In this document: one piece after another, positions 1-8,087 of the stretch
Layout of the letters: each line of letters opens with the position of its first letter
Numbering within the stretch: the first letter of the stretch is position 1
Origin: an uncultured Prevotellaceae bacterium
GTDB lineage: Bacteria; Bacteroidota; Bacteroidia; Bacteroidales; Bacteroidaceae
Assembly: GCA_900320435.1 (NCBI GenBank)
Contig: ONSH01000009.1
Coordinates: 1-47,567, forward strand
Reading direction: 5' to 3'
DNA: 47,567 nt
Translations under genes and position numbers: made by a program
The notes under the pieces: model-generated
What the model was told of the DNA's origin: nothing
Database searches by the model: none
Seen by the model: only the letters and a program-made list of their open reading frames with translations

Positions 1-1
1 G

Positions 2-286
2 ATGTCGAGCAATTCCGTCGCCGTGATGCCGCGCCCGAAATACGAGACCTGGTTCATGGAGTCGCGTCTGCGTCCCAATTATCATTATATAGAGATCCGG
101 CCCGACTATTCGGATTTGATCGAGCGGATTGAATACTTCGAGCGGCATCCGGAGGAGGCGAAGGCCATTGTGGCCCATGCGCACGAGTGGGTGCGGCAGT
201 TCTGGAATCAGGAGCGGGAGGACCTGATTTCGCTGCTCGTCCTGGAGAAGTATTTCAAGGGCACGGGCCAGCTGCTTTATACATAA
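2..286 (+). CDS. Glycosyltransferase family 90 (CAP10-like) protein, C-terminal part
   Basis: This is the last 94 codons of a gene entering from the left edge; the ATG at position 2 is almost certainly internal. The fragment has the C-terminal pattern of bacterial GT90/CAP10 lipopolysaccharide-type glycosyltransferases: a run around SNSVAVMPRPKYETWFME, then YHYIEIRPDYSDL, a helical stretch HPEEAKAIVAHAHEWV and the ending REDLISLLVLEKYF. GT90 members transfer sugars (often xylose or glucose) to surface glycans. It converges on a minus-strand glycosyltransferase gene; their restored ends would overlap by about 10 bp. The family call is by motif memory only, and the catalytic half lies outside the window. 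Confidence 0.72.
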   Translation: MSSNSVAVMPRPKYETWFMESRLRPNYHYIEIRPDYSDLIERIEYFERHPEEAKAIVAHAHEWVRQFWNQEREDLISLLVLEKYFKGTGQLLYT

Positions 287-1189
287 GGATCGCCCAAAGC
301 GATGAGGCGCTTCACCTGAAGGTCCTTCATCTTGCGGTCAAACTTGCGGATGAGCGTGTTGCGCTTGTGCATATAAATCACTTCCAGGTCGCGTACGACG
401 TAGAGGCCGTAGCCCTTGCGGGCGACGTCGGCGTTCAGGGGCGTTCAGGGGGACGTGTTCGCAGAAGCTCACGTCGAGCGGCTTCAGTTCTTCCGTCTGT
501 TCGGTGCGATAGCTGAGATCGCGTATGGCTTCCCATTTGTAGATGCCGATGGCGTTGAAGGCGGAGCTGCAGGGGAGATAGGGCGTCTTTTGCAGCGCGG
601 CGCCGAAGAGGCGTGTCGTCACACGGTGGAAATGGCGGTTGACAATCCAGTCGCCCGTAGTCATGGCGTCGACGCCTTCGGGCATATAGGCGAAGGTGTC
701 GTATTGCAGGGGATACAGCGTGTCGCTGCCATCGCTCTCGGTGTAGGCGATACGGCCGCTGGCAAACAGGGCGCCCCAGTCTTCGGGAGCGCGGACAACG
801 GCGTCGACAACCTGTCGGGGGTCGAATTGTTCCACGTCGATGTCGATGAAGCAGAAGATGTCGGGCGTGAAGCGCGCTCTCACCTCGTCGAGCACCCTGT
901 TGCGGAAGCGCGCCATACGCTCTATGCGGTACACGCTTTTTGCGGGAAAAGGTGAACGGGCAGTCTTCTTGGGAATGGTGTCCTGATGGGTGGTCTCGCA
1001 GATGGCTATGACGTGCGGATTGCTTCGGGCCCATTGCTGCAGCGCTTCGGCGGTGCCGTCGCGGCTGTCGTTCTCGTAGATGACGACGTGCCAGTTGCCG
1101 AAGGCTTCGCCGATGGCTTCCACGCGGGGCATGTTGCGCAGGAGGCTCTCCTTGCAGTCGCGGGCCAGAAGGCCGATGACGAGCTTCAT
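277..1189 (-). pseudogene. GT-A fold glycosyltransferase (CAP59/GT69-like), frameshifted by a 10-bp tandem duplication
   Basis: The protein starts MKLVIGLLARDC at 1189, five bases after the upstream GT2 stop; an ATG at 1210 is less likely. It carries a nucleotide-sugar segment YENDSRDGT and a metal-binding type motif FIDIDVEQFD, as in CAP59-like transferases. At 431-450 the 10-mer gcgttcaggg occurs twice in tandem. As it stands the frame runs on into arginine-rich nonsense and stops at 338. With one copy removed, translation continues as NADVARKGYGLYVVRDLEVIYMHKRNTLIRKF and so on, to a TAA at 277-279. The last roughly 50 residues are therefore lost in the sequence as given. This could be a true mutation, a two-copy slippage switch or an assembly error. 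Confidence 0.78.
431..450. repeat. 10-bp tandem duplication inside a glycosyltransferase gene
   Basis: Two adjacent identical copies of gcgttcaggg (431-440 and 441-450). Removing one copy restores the coding frame of the minus-strand glycosyltransferase to a plausible stop at 277-279. Confidence 0.95.
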
Positions 1190-1194
1190 ATCTT

Positions 1195-1983
1195 TCAGAG
1201 CAGCAGCCATAGCGTGAGGATGATGAATGATAGGGAGAGGAGGCTGAGGATGTAAATCCAGCGCAGGTATTTCTTTTTCTTCTTCGGGTAGACGGCTTCG
1301 ACCTCGTGCATGAGCTCGCAGTAGAGCGGCGGGAGCACTTCGCGGAAGACCTCTTCGCGCTCCTGCTTGGAGACCTTGCGCCGCTTGGAGGAGAGCCCGT
1401 CCATCATGTAACGGCACACCGTCTTGGGCAGATGACGGAACGAGCGGCCTTCGGTCATCCAGACGATCCACTGACGCCAGTCGGACACAATCGTGTAGCG
1501 GAGGCTGTAGCCGCCGCATTCGCGCAGGAGGACGCGACGGATAAAGGTGGCCTGATGGCAGAGGGAATGGTGGCGGAAATAGTAGAGGCTGAGGCGGTCG
1601 GGATGCACCACGGTCTTCTCCTTCTTGGGATAGACGAAGACGGCGTCGCCGTAAACGATGTCGCCCTCGGGGAAGTCGTGGAAACACTCCTGCAGCGTGT
1701 AGGCGCCGCAGAGTGCGTCGCCGGCGTTGAGAAACAGGAGATACTCGCCCCGCGCCATAGACAATCCTTTGTTCATCGCATCGTACACGCCGCGGTCGCT
1801 CTCGCTCTTCCACCAGTCGGGCTGGGGTGAGAGCTGCTGCAGGAACTCCTTCGTGCCGTCGGTGCTGGCGCCGTCGATGACGATCCATTCGAAGTCGTGC
1901 CACAGCTGTGCGGCCACACTTTCGGCAGTGCGGCGCAGCCCTTCAAGATTGTTGCGGGTGACGGTGATGATGCTCAGTTTCAT
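1195..1983 (-). CDS. Glycosyltransferase family 2 with C-terminal membrane segment
   Basis: 262 residues. The N-terminus MKLSIITVTRNN followed by FEWIVIDGASTDGT is the canonical GT2 nucleotide-sugar binding region, and FLNAGDALCG supplies the D-x-D-like metal site near residue 95. After the catalytic domain the chain becomes very basic and ends in a single hydrophobic helix (IYILSLLSLSFIILTLWLLL), so the enzyme is probably tail-anchored with its catalytic part in the cytoplasm. The ATG at 1983 overlaps the stop of the upstream DUF5672 gene as ATGA, so translation is probably coupled. The role is sugar addition to a surface polysaccharide or LPS; donor and acceptor cannot be read from the sequence. 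Confidence 0.88.
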   Translation of the reverse strand: MKLSIITVTRNNLEGLRRTAESVAAQLWHDFEWIVIDGASTDGTKEFLQQLSPQPDWWKSESDRGVYDAMNKGLSMARGEYLLFLNAGDALCGAYTLQECFHDFPEGDIVYGDAVFVYPKKEKTVVHPDRLSLYYFRHHSLCHQATFIRRVLLRECGGYSLRYTIVSDWRQWIVWMTEGRSFRHLPKTVCRYMMDGLSSKRRKVSKQEREEVFREVLPPLYCELMHEVEAVYPKKKKKYLRWIYILSLLSLSFIILTLWLLL

Positions 1984-2810
1984 GCTTCGGGCTTAATGTA
2001 TTGTTTCCAAAACTCTTCGTACTGGTATTTCCTCCAGGCGTGACAGCCCATGGGCCGTTGGCTCCGGAGCACAGTCTCGACGAGCCATCGGGGCGAACGC
2101 TCCACGGAGAAGCGAGCGGCCTCTTCGGGCGAAGGAAGCTGGAGCGCCTCCGAAGTGCCTTCGAGCGAGATGCAGAAGAAATAGTCCTCCCATGTGGCCG
2201 AGAGTTGCTGCATATACTGCCCCACGGTCATGTCTCTCTTCCCGAGCACGAGGCTGACGCGCCGTCGCGGTCCGTCTTTGCGGCGGAAGCGGTGCGACCA
2301 GATCACGCGCGGCACTCTGAGGGGGCATCCGCTCTGTGTGATGCGCAGGAACTTCTCCAGGCGGCGCAGCGAGAGTCCGCCGTTGCCCGTGCGCCAGAGG
2401 TGCCAGCCCGTCTCGTGGCTCTCGTTGTTCTCAAACCAGGGGGCGCCGACATAGTCGTAGCCCTTGCGGCACCACTCCTCCAGCCGGTCTTCGAAGATCC
2501 AGGCGTCGAGCTGATAGACGAGCATCCAGTCGTAGTTTGAAAAGCGGTTGTAGAACGTGTGGCTCATCATCAGGCTGTTGTAGCCCTCGATACCTTCGAA
2601 GAAGCTGTCTTTGAAGCGCTCCGTGCGGAGTTTTTCTGCAGCGGCGCCGTCGTAGGCGGCGGTGTCGAGCGAGTCGGGACACACCAGAGCGACGTCGTGG
2701 TGCGGGCCCAAAACTTTCAGGCACTGACGGAGCGAAGCCTTTTCGTCCGACGAGAGTGTCGGGCGGAAGACGGGGATGACGATGATGATGTTGATGTCTG
2801 TGGGCTGCAT
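1980..2810 (-). CDS. DUF5672 family protein (putative glycan-modifying enzyme)
   Basis: About 276 residues from the ATG at 2810 (MQPTDINIIIVIPVF). An ATG at 2828 is possible but would overlap the end of rnhB. The signature YQLDAWIFEDRLEEWCRKGYDYVGAPWF followed by a GNGGLSLRR segment is typical of DUF5672, a family found among glycosyltransferases and resembling a GT-A fold (GNGG near a D-x-D-like site). It starts one base after the rnhB stop and its own stop overlaps the next GT2 start (ATGA), so rnhB, DUF5672, GT2 and the GT-A gene may form one transcript. The biochemical function is not established; a transferase role is inferred from family and context. Confidence 0.8.
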   Translation of the reverse strand: MQPTDINIIIVIPVFRPTLSSDEKASLRQCLKVLGPHHDVALVCPDSLDTAAYDGAAAEKLRTERFKDSFFEGIEGYNSLMMSHTFYNRFSNYDWMLVYQLDAWIFEDRLEEWCRKGYDYVGAPWFENNESHETGWHLWRTGNGGLSLRRLEKFLRITQSGCPLRVPRVIWSHRFRRKDGPRRRVSLVLGKRDMTVGQYMQQLSATWEDYFFCISLEGTSEALQLPSPEEAARFSVERSPRWLVETVLRSQRPMGCHAWRKYQYEEFWKQYIKPEA

Positions 2811-2811
2811 A

Positions 2812-3453
2812 CTATTCCGGGAATTCAAATTCGAGTTGTTCGGGCGGGAGCAGGCGGAAGGTCATGCGGTGGTAGGGCGTGGGGCCGAAGCGGCGGATGG
2901 CCTCCCGGTGTTCGGGCGCGGGATATCCTTTGTTGCCGTCCCAGTGATACTGGGGGTATTCCTTGTGTATCTTCTGCATGAAGTCGTCGCGATAGGTCTT
3001 GGCCAGAATCGAGGCCGCCGCAATGCTCATCATCTTGCCGTCGCCCTTGACGACGGTCTCGTGGGGAACGGGTTTGCTGCTTGCGGGGTCCTTGTAGGGG
3101 TAGAAGCGATTGCCGTCCACTAGGATGTATTCGGGGCGCGTGGAGAGCTGATCCAGAGCGCGATGCATCGCCAGAATCGAGGCGCGCAGGATGTTGATCT
3201 CGTCGATCTCTTTGTTGTCCACGATGCCGACGGCCCAAGCCAGAGCCTCGCGCTCGATGACGGGGCGCAGTTCGTAGCGCACGCGCTCCGAGAGCTGCTT
3301 CGAGTCGTTGAGACGCTGCAGTTCGCTCGAGGCGATGTCGAGATCGGGCGGCAGGATGACGGCGGCCGCAAAGACGGGTCCGGCCAGACATCCGCGTCCG
3401 GCTTCGTCGCATCCGGCCTCGAGTCGTCCCTGTATCATCGCTTGTTGCAACAT
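2812..3453 (-). CDS. rnhB: Ribonuclease HII
   Basis: 213 residues from the ATG at 3453, one base after the sufS stop; a longer open frame upstream is sufS antisense. RNase HII cleaves the RNA strand of RNA-DNA hybrids and removes single ribonucleotides misincorporated in DNA. Visible motifs: [14 protein letters not shown] with catalytic Asp16 and Glu17, [15 protein letters not shown] with Asp113, and [21 protein letters not shown]. The C-terminus [21 protein letters not shown] is also typical. Length is normal. It lies third in a tight rmuC-sufS-rnhB operon, so two of the three genes concern genome maintenance. Confidence 0.96.
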   Translation of the reverse strand: MLQQAMIQGRLEAGCDEAGRGCLAGPVFAAAVILPPDLDIASSELQRLNDSKQLSERVRYELRPVIEREALAWAVGIVDNKEIDEINILRASILAMHRALDQLSTRPEYILVDGNRFYPYKDPASSKPVPHETVVKGDGKMMSIAAASILAKTYRDDFMQKIHKEYPQYHWDGNKGYPAPEHREAIRRFGPTPYHRMTFRLLPPEQLEFEFPE

Positions 3454-3454
3454 G

Positions 3455-4675
3455 TCAGAACATCGTTTGAATGCGACGGACGGCGGCCGCGAGGGCGTCG
3501 ACTTCTTCGCGTGTGTTGTAGAGGGCAAAGGAGGCGCGGCAGGTGCCTTCGATGCCGAGACGGTGCATGAGGGGTTCGGCACAGTGATGGCCCGTGCGGA
3601 CGGCGATGCCCAGACGGTCGAGCAGCGTGCCCATGTCAAGGTGGTGAATATGACCTACTTGGAAGGAAACGACGCCGTGCAGCGGACGTCCCTGACGCAG
3701 GCCCCAGATGTGCATCCCTTCGATCTCCGAGAGACGCTCGACAGCGTACTGCGTGAGGGACTCTTCGTGGGTGCGTATGGTTTCAAGGCCCAGACCTTCC
3801 ATATACTCTATGGCGCGCGCCAGTCCCGTCGAGGCGACGTAGTCGGGCGTGCCGGCTTCGAACTTGTAGGGCAGATCGTTGTAGGTGGTCCGCTCGAAAG
3901 AGACGTTGCGTATCATCTCGCCGCCGCCCATGTAGGGGGGCAACTGCTGGAGCCAGGCGCGTTTGCCGTAGAGCACGCCGATGCCGGTGGGACCGTACAT
4001 TTTGTGGCCCGAAAGGGCGAAGAAGTCGCAGTCGAGCGCCTCCACATTGATGCGCCTGTGAGGTGCGCTTTGAGCGCCGTCCACGAGCACCGGAACGCCG
4101 TGAGTATGTGCCGTTTGGATGATTTTCTCAACGGGCGTCTCCACACCCAGCACGTTGCTCACATGCGTTACGGAGACGAGGCAGGTGTGCTCCGAGAAGA
4201 GCCCTTCGAGGGCTGCGAGATCCAGCTCGCCGTCGTCGCTCATGGGGATGACGCGCAGACGGAATCCCGCCAGCTGCCAGGAGACGATGTTGGAGTGGTG
4301 CTCCAAGGCTGAGACGATGACTTCGCGAGCGGGGTCGTCGCTGTGGAGGCGCGCCATCGAGGTGGCAACCAGGTTGATGCTCTCCGTCGTGCCGCGCGTG
4401 AAGACAATCTCCTCCGTCGAAGCGGCGCCGAGAAAGCGGCGCACCGTCTCGCGGGCGGCTTCGTGCAGATCGGTGGCGCGCAGCGAGAGGAAGTGCACGC
4501 CGCGATGCACGTTGGCGTTCACGTTGTAGTATTCCTCCGTCATCGCCTCGACCACCGCGCGCGGCTTCTGCGTTGTGGCGGCGTTGTCGAGATAGACAAG
4601 CGGGTATTTGTCATAAATTTTGCGTGAGAGGATGGGGAAATCGTCGCGCACGGAGCTGAGGTCGTATCTGTTCAC
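3455..4675 (-). CDS. sufS: Cysteine desulfurase, SufS type
   Basis: 406 residues. PLP-dependent removal of sulfur from cysteine for Fe-S cluster assembly. PLP lysine is in [10 protein letters not shown] (Lys225), the cofactor aspartate in VDGAQS (Asp199), and the catalytic cysteine in [11 protein letters not shown] (Cys365), which is the group II (SufS/CsdA) pattern. The start codon is GTG at 4675, overlapping the rmuC stop as GTGA, which implies translational coupling. No sufBCD genes are next to it here, so the usual suf operon partners must lie elsewhere or this is a stand-alone paralogue. Confidence 0.95.
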   Translation of the reverse strand: MNRYDLSSVRDDFPILSRKIYDKYPLVYLDNAATTQKPRAVVEAMTEEYYNVNANVHRGVHFLSLRATDLHEAARETVRRFLGAASTEEIVFTRGTTESINLVATSMARLHSDDPAREVIVSALEHHSNIVSWQLAGFRLRVIPMSDDGELDLAALEGLFSEHTCLVSVTHVSNVLGVETPVEKIIQTAHTHGVPVLVDGAQSAPHRRINVEALDCDFFALSGHKMYGPTGIGVLYGKRAWLQQLPPYMGGGEMIRNVSFERTTYNDLPYKFEAGTPDYVASTGLARAIEYMEGLGLETIRTHEESLTQYAVERLSEIEGMHIWGLRQGRPLHGVVSFQVGHIHHLDMGTLLDRLGIAVRTGHHCAEPLMHRLGIEGTCRASFALYNTREEVDALAAAVRRIQTMF

Positions 4676-6000
4676 GGTTCGTTGTTTTCCAGTTGGGGCA
4701 GGGGGTTGGTGGCGCTTTGCTTGGCCCCCAGTTTGATGAGTTTGCCGCAGGTCTGCAGGATGCTCTGGCCCGAGGGTTCCAGCTTGCGCTGTCCGTCTTC
4801 GTAGGCCTTCTGGGCGGCGTCGAGTGCGCGCCCGACGGCTTCGTAGCGCTTCACGAACTGGCCCACGCGGTCCATCATCTCGCCGGCCAGGTCGAACACA
4901 CGCTTCTGATTTTCACTCTGTTCGATCTGCGTCCATGTGAGGGCCACGATGCGCAGCGCGGCGTAGAGCGTCTGCTCGTCGGCGATGAAGACGTTCTGCT
5001 CCATCGCGCGCCGCCAGAGGTCGGGCTTCTCGTTCATCGCCGTCCACAGAGCGCCCGTGTGGGGCACGAACATGATGACGTAGTTCATGCGCACCTTCGG
5101 GGGCTTGACGTAGTTGCTGTAGTCCTTTTTCGAGAGCGAACGCACGTGTTTCTCGAGCGACTCCACATGGGCTTTGAGGTACTGTTGGCGTTCGGCCTCC
5201 GTCCCGGCGTTGACGTAGTTGATGAAGGCCGTGAGCGACACCTTGCAGTCGATGATCACCTCGCGCTCCTGATCCAGATGCAGGATGACGTCGGGGCGCA
5301 GCGTGGCGCCTTCTTCCGAGCGCACCGTCTGGCCGGAGGCGTCGCGCAGGGCGGTCTGCGTGTCGTAGTGTATGCCGCGTTTGAGACCTTGACTTTCAAG
5401 CAGTTCGTCGAGAATCGTCTCGCCCCAGTCGCCCTGCACCTTGCTGCCGTGACTCAGGACGCGCAGCAGCTCGTCGGTGGAGTGCATCGTCAGTTCGCCC
5501 TGCTTCATCATGCGCTCCAAACTCTCGCGCAGGGGGGTGACGATGCCCGTGATGTTCTGTACGGAACTCTCGGCGAACTCCTTCTGGCGGTCTTTCAGCA
5601 TCTTGTCGGTCGAGAGCTTCACCTCGGCGGTGACGCGCTGCAGCGTCTCCTCGAAGCTCTCCTTCTGCTGCTTCTGGGCGTTCTCGTAGTGCTGCTGCTG
5701 TTGGCGGAGCACTTCGCCGCTGTGTTGCCTTTCGGCCGCCAGCTGTTCGGCGGCGGCGCGCTGATGGGCGGCGAGGGCTTCCTCGTAGCGCTCTTTCTGC
5801 GCCGCAAGTTGCTCTGCTGCAGTGCGTTGTTGTGTGGCGAGCTGTTCGGAGGCGGCCTGTTGCTGCGCCGTGAGCGTGGCTTCCAGCTGGGCCCGTTCCT
5901 GTTCCAACGGCGCACGCTTCGCGCGCTCCGCGAGCAGGCCCGCGAGCCATCCTATTCCTCCTCCCAAGAGGAGCATCACTACGGAAATAGCGTAAATCAT
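4672..6000 (-). CDS. rmuC: RmuC family DNA recombination protein
   Basis: 442 residues from the ATG at 6000 (MIYAISVVMLLLGGGIGWLAGLLAE). One N-terminal membrane helix is followed by a long Glu/Gln/Ala-rich coiled coil (roughly residues 25-135). After it comes the RmuC core with GDWGETILDELLESQGL, RPDVILHL, VIIDCKVSL, an HV-S-LSKKDY stretch and MFVPHTGALW, a nuclease-like fold (restriction-endonuclease type, D-E-K residues visible). RmuC limits inversions at short inverted repeats in E. coli. A candidate promoter ends only a few bases before the start codon. A further in-frame ATG exists at codon 9. Confidence 0.92.
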   Translation of the reverse strand: MIYAISVVMLLLGGGIGWLAGLLAERAKRAPLEQERAQLEATLTAQQQAASEQLATQQRTAAEQLAAQKERYEEALAAHQRAAAEQLAAERQHSGEVLRQQQQHYENAQKQQKESFEETLQRVTAEVKLSTDKMLKDRQKEFAESSVQNITGIVTPLRESLERMMKQGELTMHSTDELLRVLSHGSKVQGDWGETILDELLESQGLKRGIHYDTQTALRDASGQTVRSEEGATLRPDVILHLDQEREVIIDCKVSLTAFINYVNAGTEAERQQYLKAHVESLEKHVRSLSKKDYSNYVKPPKVRMNYVIMFVPHTGALWTAMNEKPDLWRRAMEQNVFIADEQTLYAALRIVALTWTQIEQSENQKRVFDLAGEMMDRVGQFVKRYEAVGRALDAAQKAYEDGQRKLEPSGQSILQTCGKLIKLGAKQSATNPLPQLENNEP

Positions 6001-6004
6001 GCCG

Positions 6005-6036
6005 CAAAGATACAAAATTCCTGCGACATGTGCAAG
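6005..6036 (-). promoter_or_regulatory. Promoter of the rmuC-sufS-rnhB operon
   Basis: On the minus strand the -7 box TATCTTTG lies at 6012-6005 and a -33 CTTG at 6036-6033, 20 nt apart: a strong match to the Bacteroidetes housekeeping promoter. The predicted RNA start falls at about 6000, right at the rmuC ATG, suggesting a leaderless or nearly leaderless transcript. Confidence 0.72.
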
Positions 6037-6469
6037 AAATGCCGCAGATTTTTTAGGGTACACGCACGCAGTCTTCAGCGTGGGGCCGTCTCTCCCGTGA
6101 CTTTCTTTTGACAAAAAATGAGCCAAACAGCGGCTCTGCACGGTCTCTGCGCGGTCTCTGCGCGGTAGAAGGACGAGGGCTGAAAAGAATGTGAAAATGC
6201 AGTGTACGCCGCAAACACCATGTTTTAGAGTGAAAGAAAAGGGCGAGTTTCTTCGTGTTTCAGAATCCGAAATTTTGACAAAACGGAAACGGCGACTGCT
6301 GATGTTCCCGAGGGCGAAAATCCGTTTCCCCGTGGGGCCGGAAAATTTCTCCCGTGGGAGCGCCGATTTTTGTTCCCTAACTGGGGCGCAAATTTTCTCT
6401 AACTGGGGCGCAAAATTTTTTTAGTTGGAAGGCAAATGCGGCCCTTAGGCAAAAAATCTTCGCCAAGTT
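6037..6469. other. Repeat-rich spacer between divergent rmuC and gpmI
   Basis: No convincing gene. The spacer contains a short 11-bp-period repeat (about 6131-6170: cggtctctgcg at 6141 and 6152, with partial copies on both sides) and a degenerate 22-bp array at 6303-6434. The rest is AT-rich. A 77-codon open frame at 6191-6424 covers the repeat array and shows no recognisable protein character. Confidence 0.7.
6303..6434. repeat. Degenerate 22-bp tandem repeat array upstream of gpmI
   Basis: Six consecutive 22-mers in register start at 6303, 6325, 6347, 6369, 6391 and 6413. The common shape is a T-rich start, a CCCGTGGG- or CTAACTGGGG-like centre and a CGCAAAAT-like end. The two best-matching units share ctaactggggcgcaaa (6377-6392 and 6399-6414). 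The array lies about 35 bp upstream of the gpmI promoter. Function unknown. Confidence 0.72.
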
Positions 6470-6501
6470 CTTGCAATTGACGCAAAAAAGACGTATCTTT
6501 G
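6470..6501 (+). promoter_or_regulatory. Promoter of gpmI
   Basis: -33 CTTG at 6470-6473, a 20-nt spacer and -7 box TATCTTTG at 6494-6501: a textbook Bacteroidetes promoter, giving a 5' leader of roughly 55-60 nt before the gpmI ATG. Confidence 0.85.
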
Positions 6502-6562
6502 TCCCCTTAGAGAGTAACTCTCTCGGGAAAAAGCATCACAAACAAACAAAACATAAACGACA

Positions 6563-8087
6563 ATGGGAAAAAAAGCACTTCTGATGATCCTCGACGGATG
6601 GGGCATCGGCAACAAAGGTAAAGGCGACGTGATCTACAACACTCCGACGCCCTACATGGACTATCTCAACCAGAACTACCCCCACAGCCAGCTGCTGACC
6701 TGCGGCGAAAACGTGGGTCTGCCCGACGGACAGATGGGCAACTCCGAGGTGGGCCATCTCAACATCGGCGCCGGACGCATCGTCTATCAGGATCTGGTGA
6801 AGATCAACCGTGCCTGTCAGGACGGCAGCATCCTCAAAAACAAGGAGATTGTTTCGGCCTACACCTACGCCAAGGAGCAGGGCAAGAACGTCCACCTGAT
6901 GGGTCTCACCAGCAACGGCGGCGTGCACTCCTCGCTCGACCACCTCTTCAAGCTCATCGAGATCGGCAAGGAATACGGCGTGAAGAACACCTTCGTGCAT
7001 TGCTACATGGACGGACGCGACACCGACCCGCAGTCGGGCAAGGGCTTCATCCAGCAGGTGACGGACGAATGTAAGAAGGCCGGCAACGCCGCCATCGCCA
7101 GCATCGTGGGCCGCGGGCCGCTTCTACGCTATGGACCGCGACAAGCGCTGGGAGCGCGTGAAGGTGGGCTACGACCTCATCGTCAAGGGCGAGGGCAAGC
7201 AGGCCACCGATATGGTCAAGGCCATGCAGGAGAGCTACGATGAAGGCGTCACCGACGAGTTCATCAAGCCCATCCACAATGCGACCGTCGACGGCACCAT
7301 CAAGGAGGGCGACGTCGTCATCTTCTTCAACTACCGCAACGACCGCGCCAAGGAGATCACCATCGCCCTGACGCAGCAGGATATGCCCGAGCAGGGTATG
7401 ACGACTATCCCCGGATTGCAATACTACTGCATGACGCCCTACGACGCCTCTTTCAAGGGCGTGCACATCCTCTTCCCCAAGGAGAACGTGGAGCAGACGC
7501 TCGGCGAATATCTCTCGAAGAAGGGTCTCAAGCAGCTGCATACGGCCGAGACGGAGAAGTACGCCCACGTGACCTTCTTCTTCAACGGCGGACGCGAGGC
7601 GCCCTACGACGGCGAGGAGCGCGTGCTGGTGGCTTCGCCCAAGGTGCAGACCTACGACCTCAAGCCCGAGATGTCGGCCTTCGAGGTGAAGGACAAGCTG
7701 GTGGCTGCCATCAGGGAGGATAAGTACGACTTCATCGTGGTCAACTTCGCCAACGGCGACATGGTGGGCCATACGGGTGTCTACGAAGCCATCGAGAAGG
7801 CTGTCGTTGCTGTGGATCAGTGCGTTAACGAGGTGGTGGAGGCCGCCAAGGCCACCGGCTACGAGACCGTCATCATCGCCGATCACGGTAATGCCGACAA
7901 CGCCCTCAACCCCGACGGCACGCCCAACACGGCGCACTCGCTCAACCCCGTGCCCTTCATCTATGTGACCGAAAACAAAGAGGCCAAAGTCGTTGACGGC
8001 GTTTTGGCCGACGTAGCGCCCAGCATCCTGCACATCATGGGTCTGGAGCAGCCGGAGGAAATGACAGGCAAGTGCCTCATAGGGTAA
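6563..8087 (+). pseudogene. gpmI: 2,3-bisphosphoglycerate-independent phosphoglycerate mutase, frameshifted by a 7-bp tandem duplication
   Basis: Glycolytic interconversion of 3- and 2-phosphoglycerate with two Mn ions and a serine nucleophile. The first part shows MILDGWGIG (metal Asp11) and [16 protein letters not shown] (Ser61). The second shows [30 protein letters not shown] and [10 protein letters not shown]. The two halves are in different frames (6563-7243 and 7131-8087). The break is at 7108-7121, where gggccgc occurs twice in tandem. With one copy removed the junction reads [18 protein letters not shown], the family's conserved motif, giving 505 residues. Loss of a central glycolytic enzyme would be costly unless another mutase exists, so an assembly error or a mixed population is plausible. 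Confidence 0.93.
7108..7121. repeat. 7-bp tandem duplication breaking gpmI
   Basis: gggccgc at 7108-7114 is repeated exactly at 7115-7121. Deleting either copy restores the conserved GRFYAMDRD motif and the full reading frame. Confidence 0.96.

Noticed and set aside
431..450. Programmed ribosomal frameshift in the glycosyltransferase
   Set aside because: There is no slippery heptamer; the exact 10-bp tandem copy explains the frame change more simply.
4693..6111. Long plus-strand open frame opposite rmuC
   Set aside because: Antisense shadow of a GC-rich coding region; Leu/Val/His-rich composition and no family motif, while rmuC motifs on the other strand are clear.
6191..6424. 77-codon open frame in the rmuC-gpmI spacer
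   Set aside because: It covers the degenerate 22-bp repeats and has no coding signal or homologue that I recognise.
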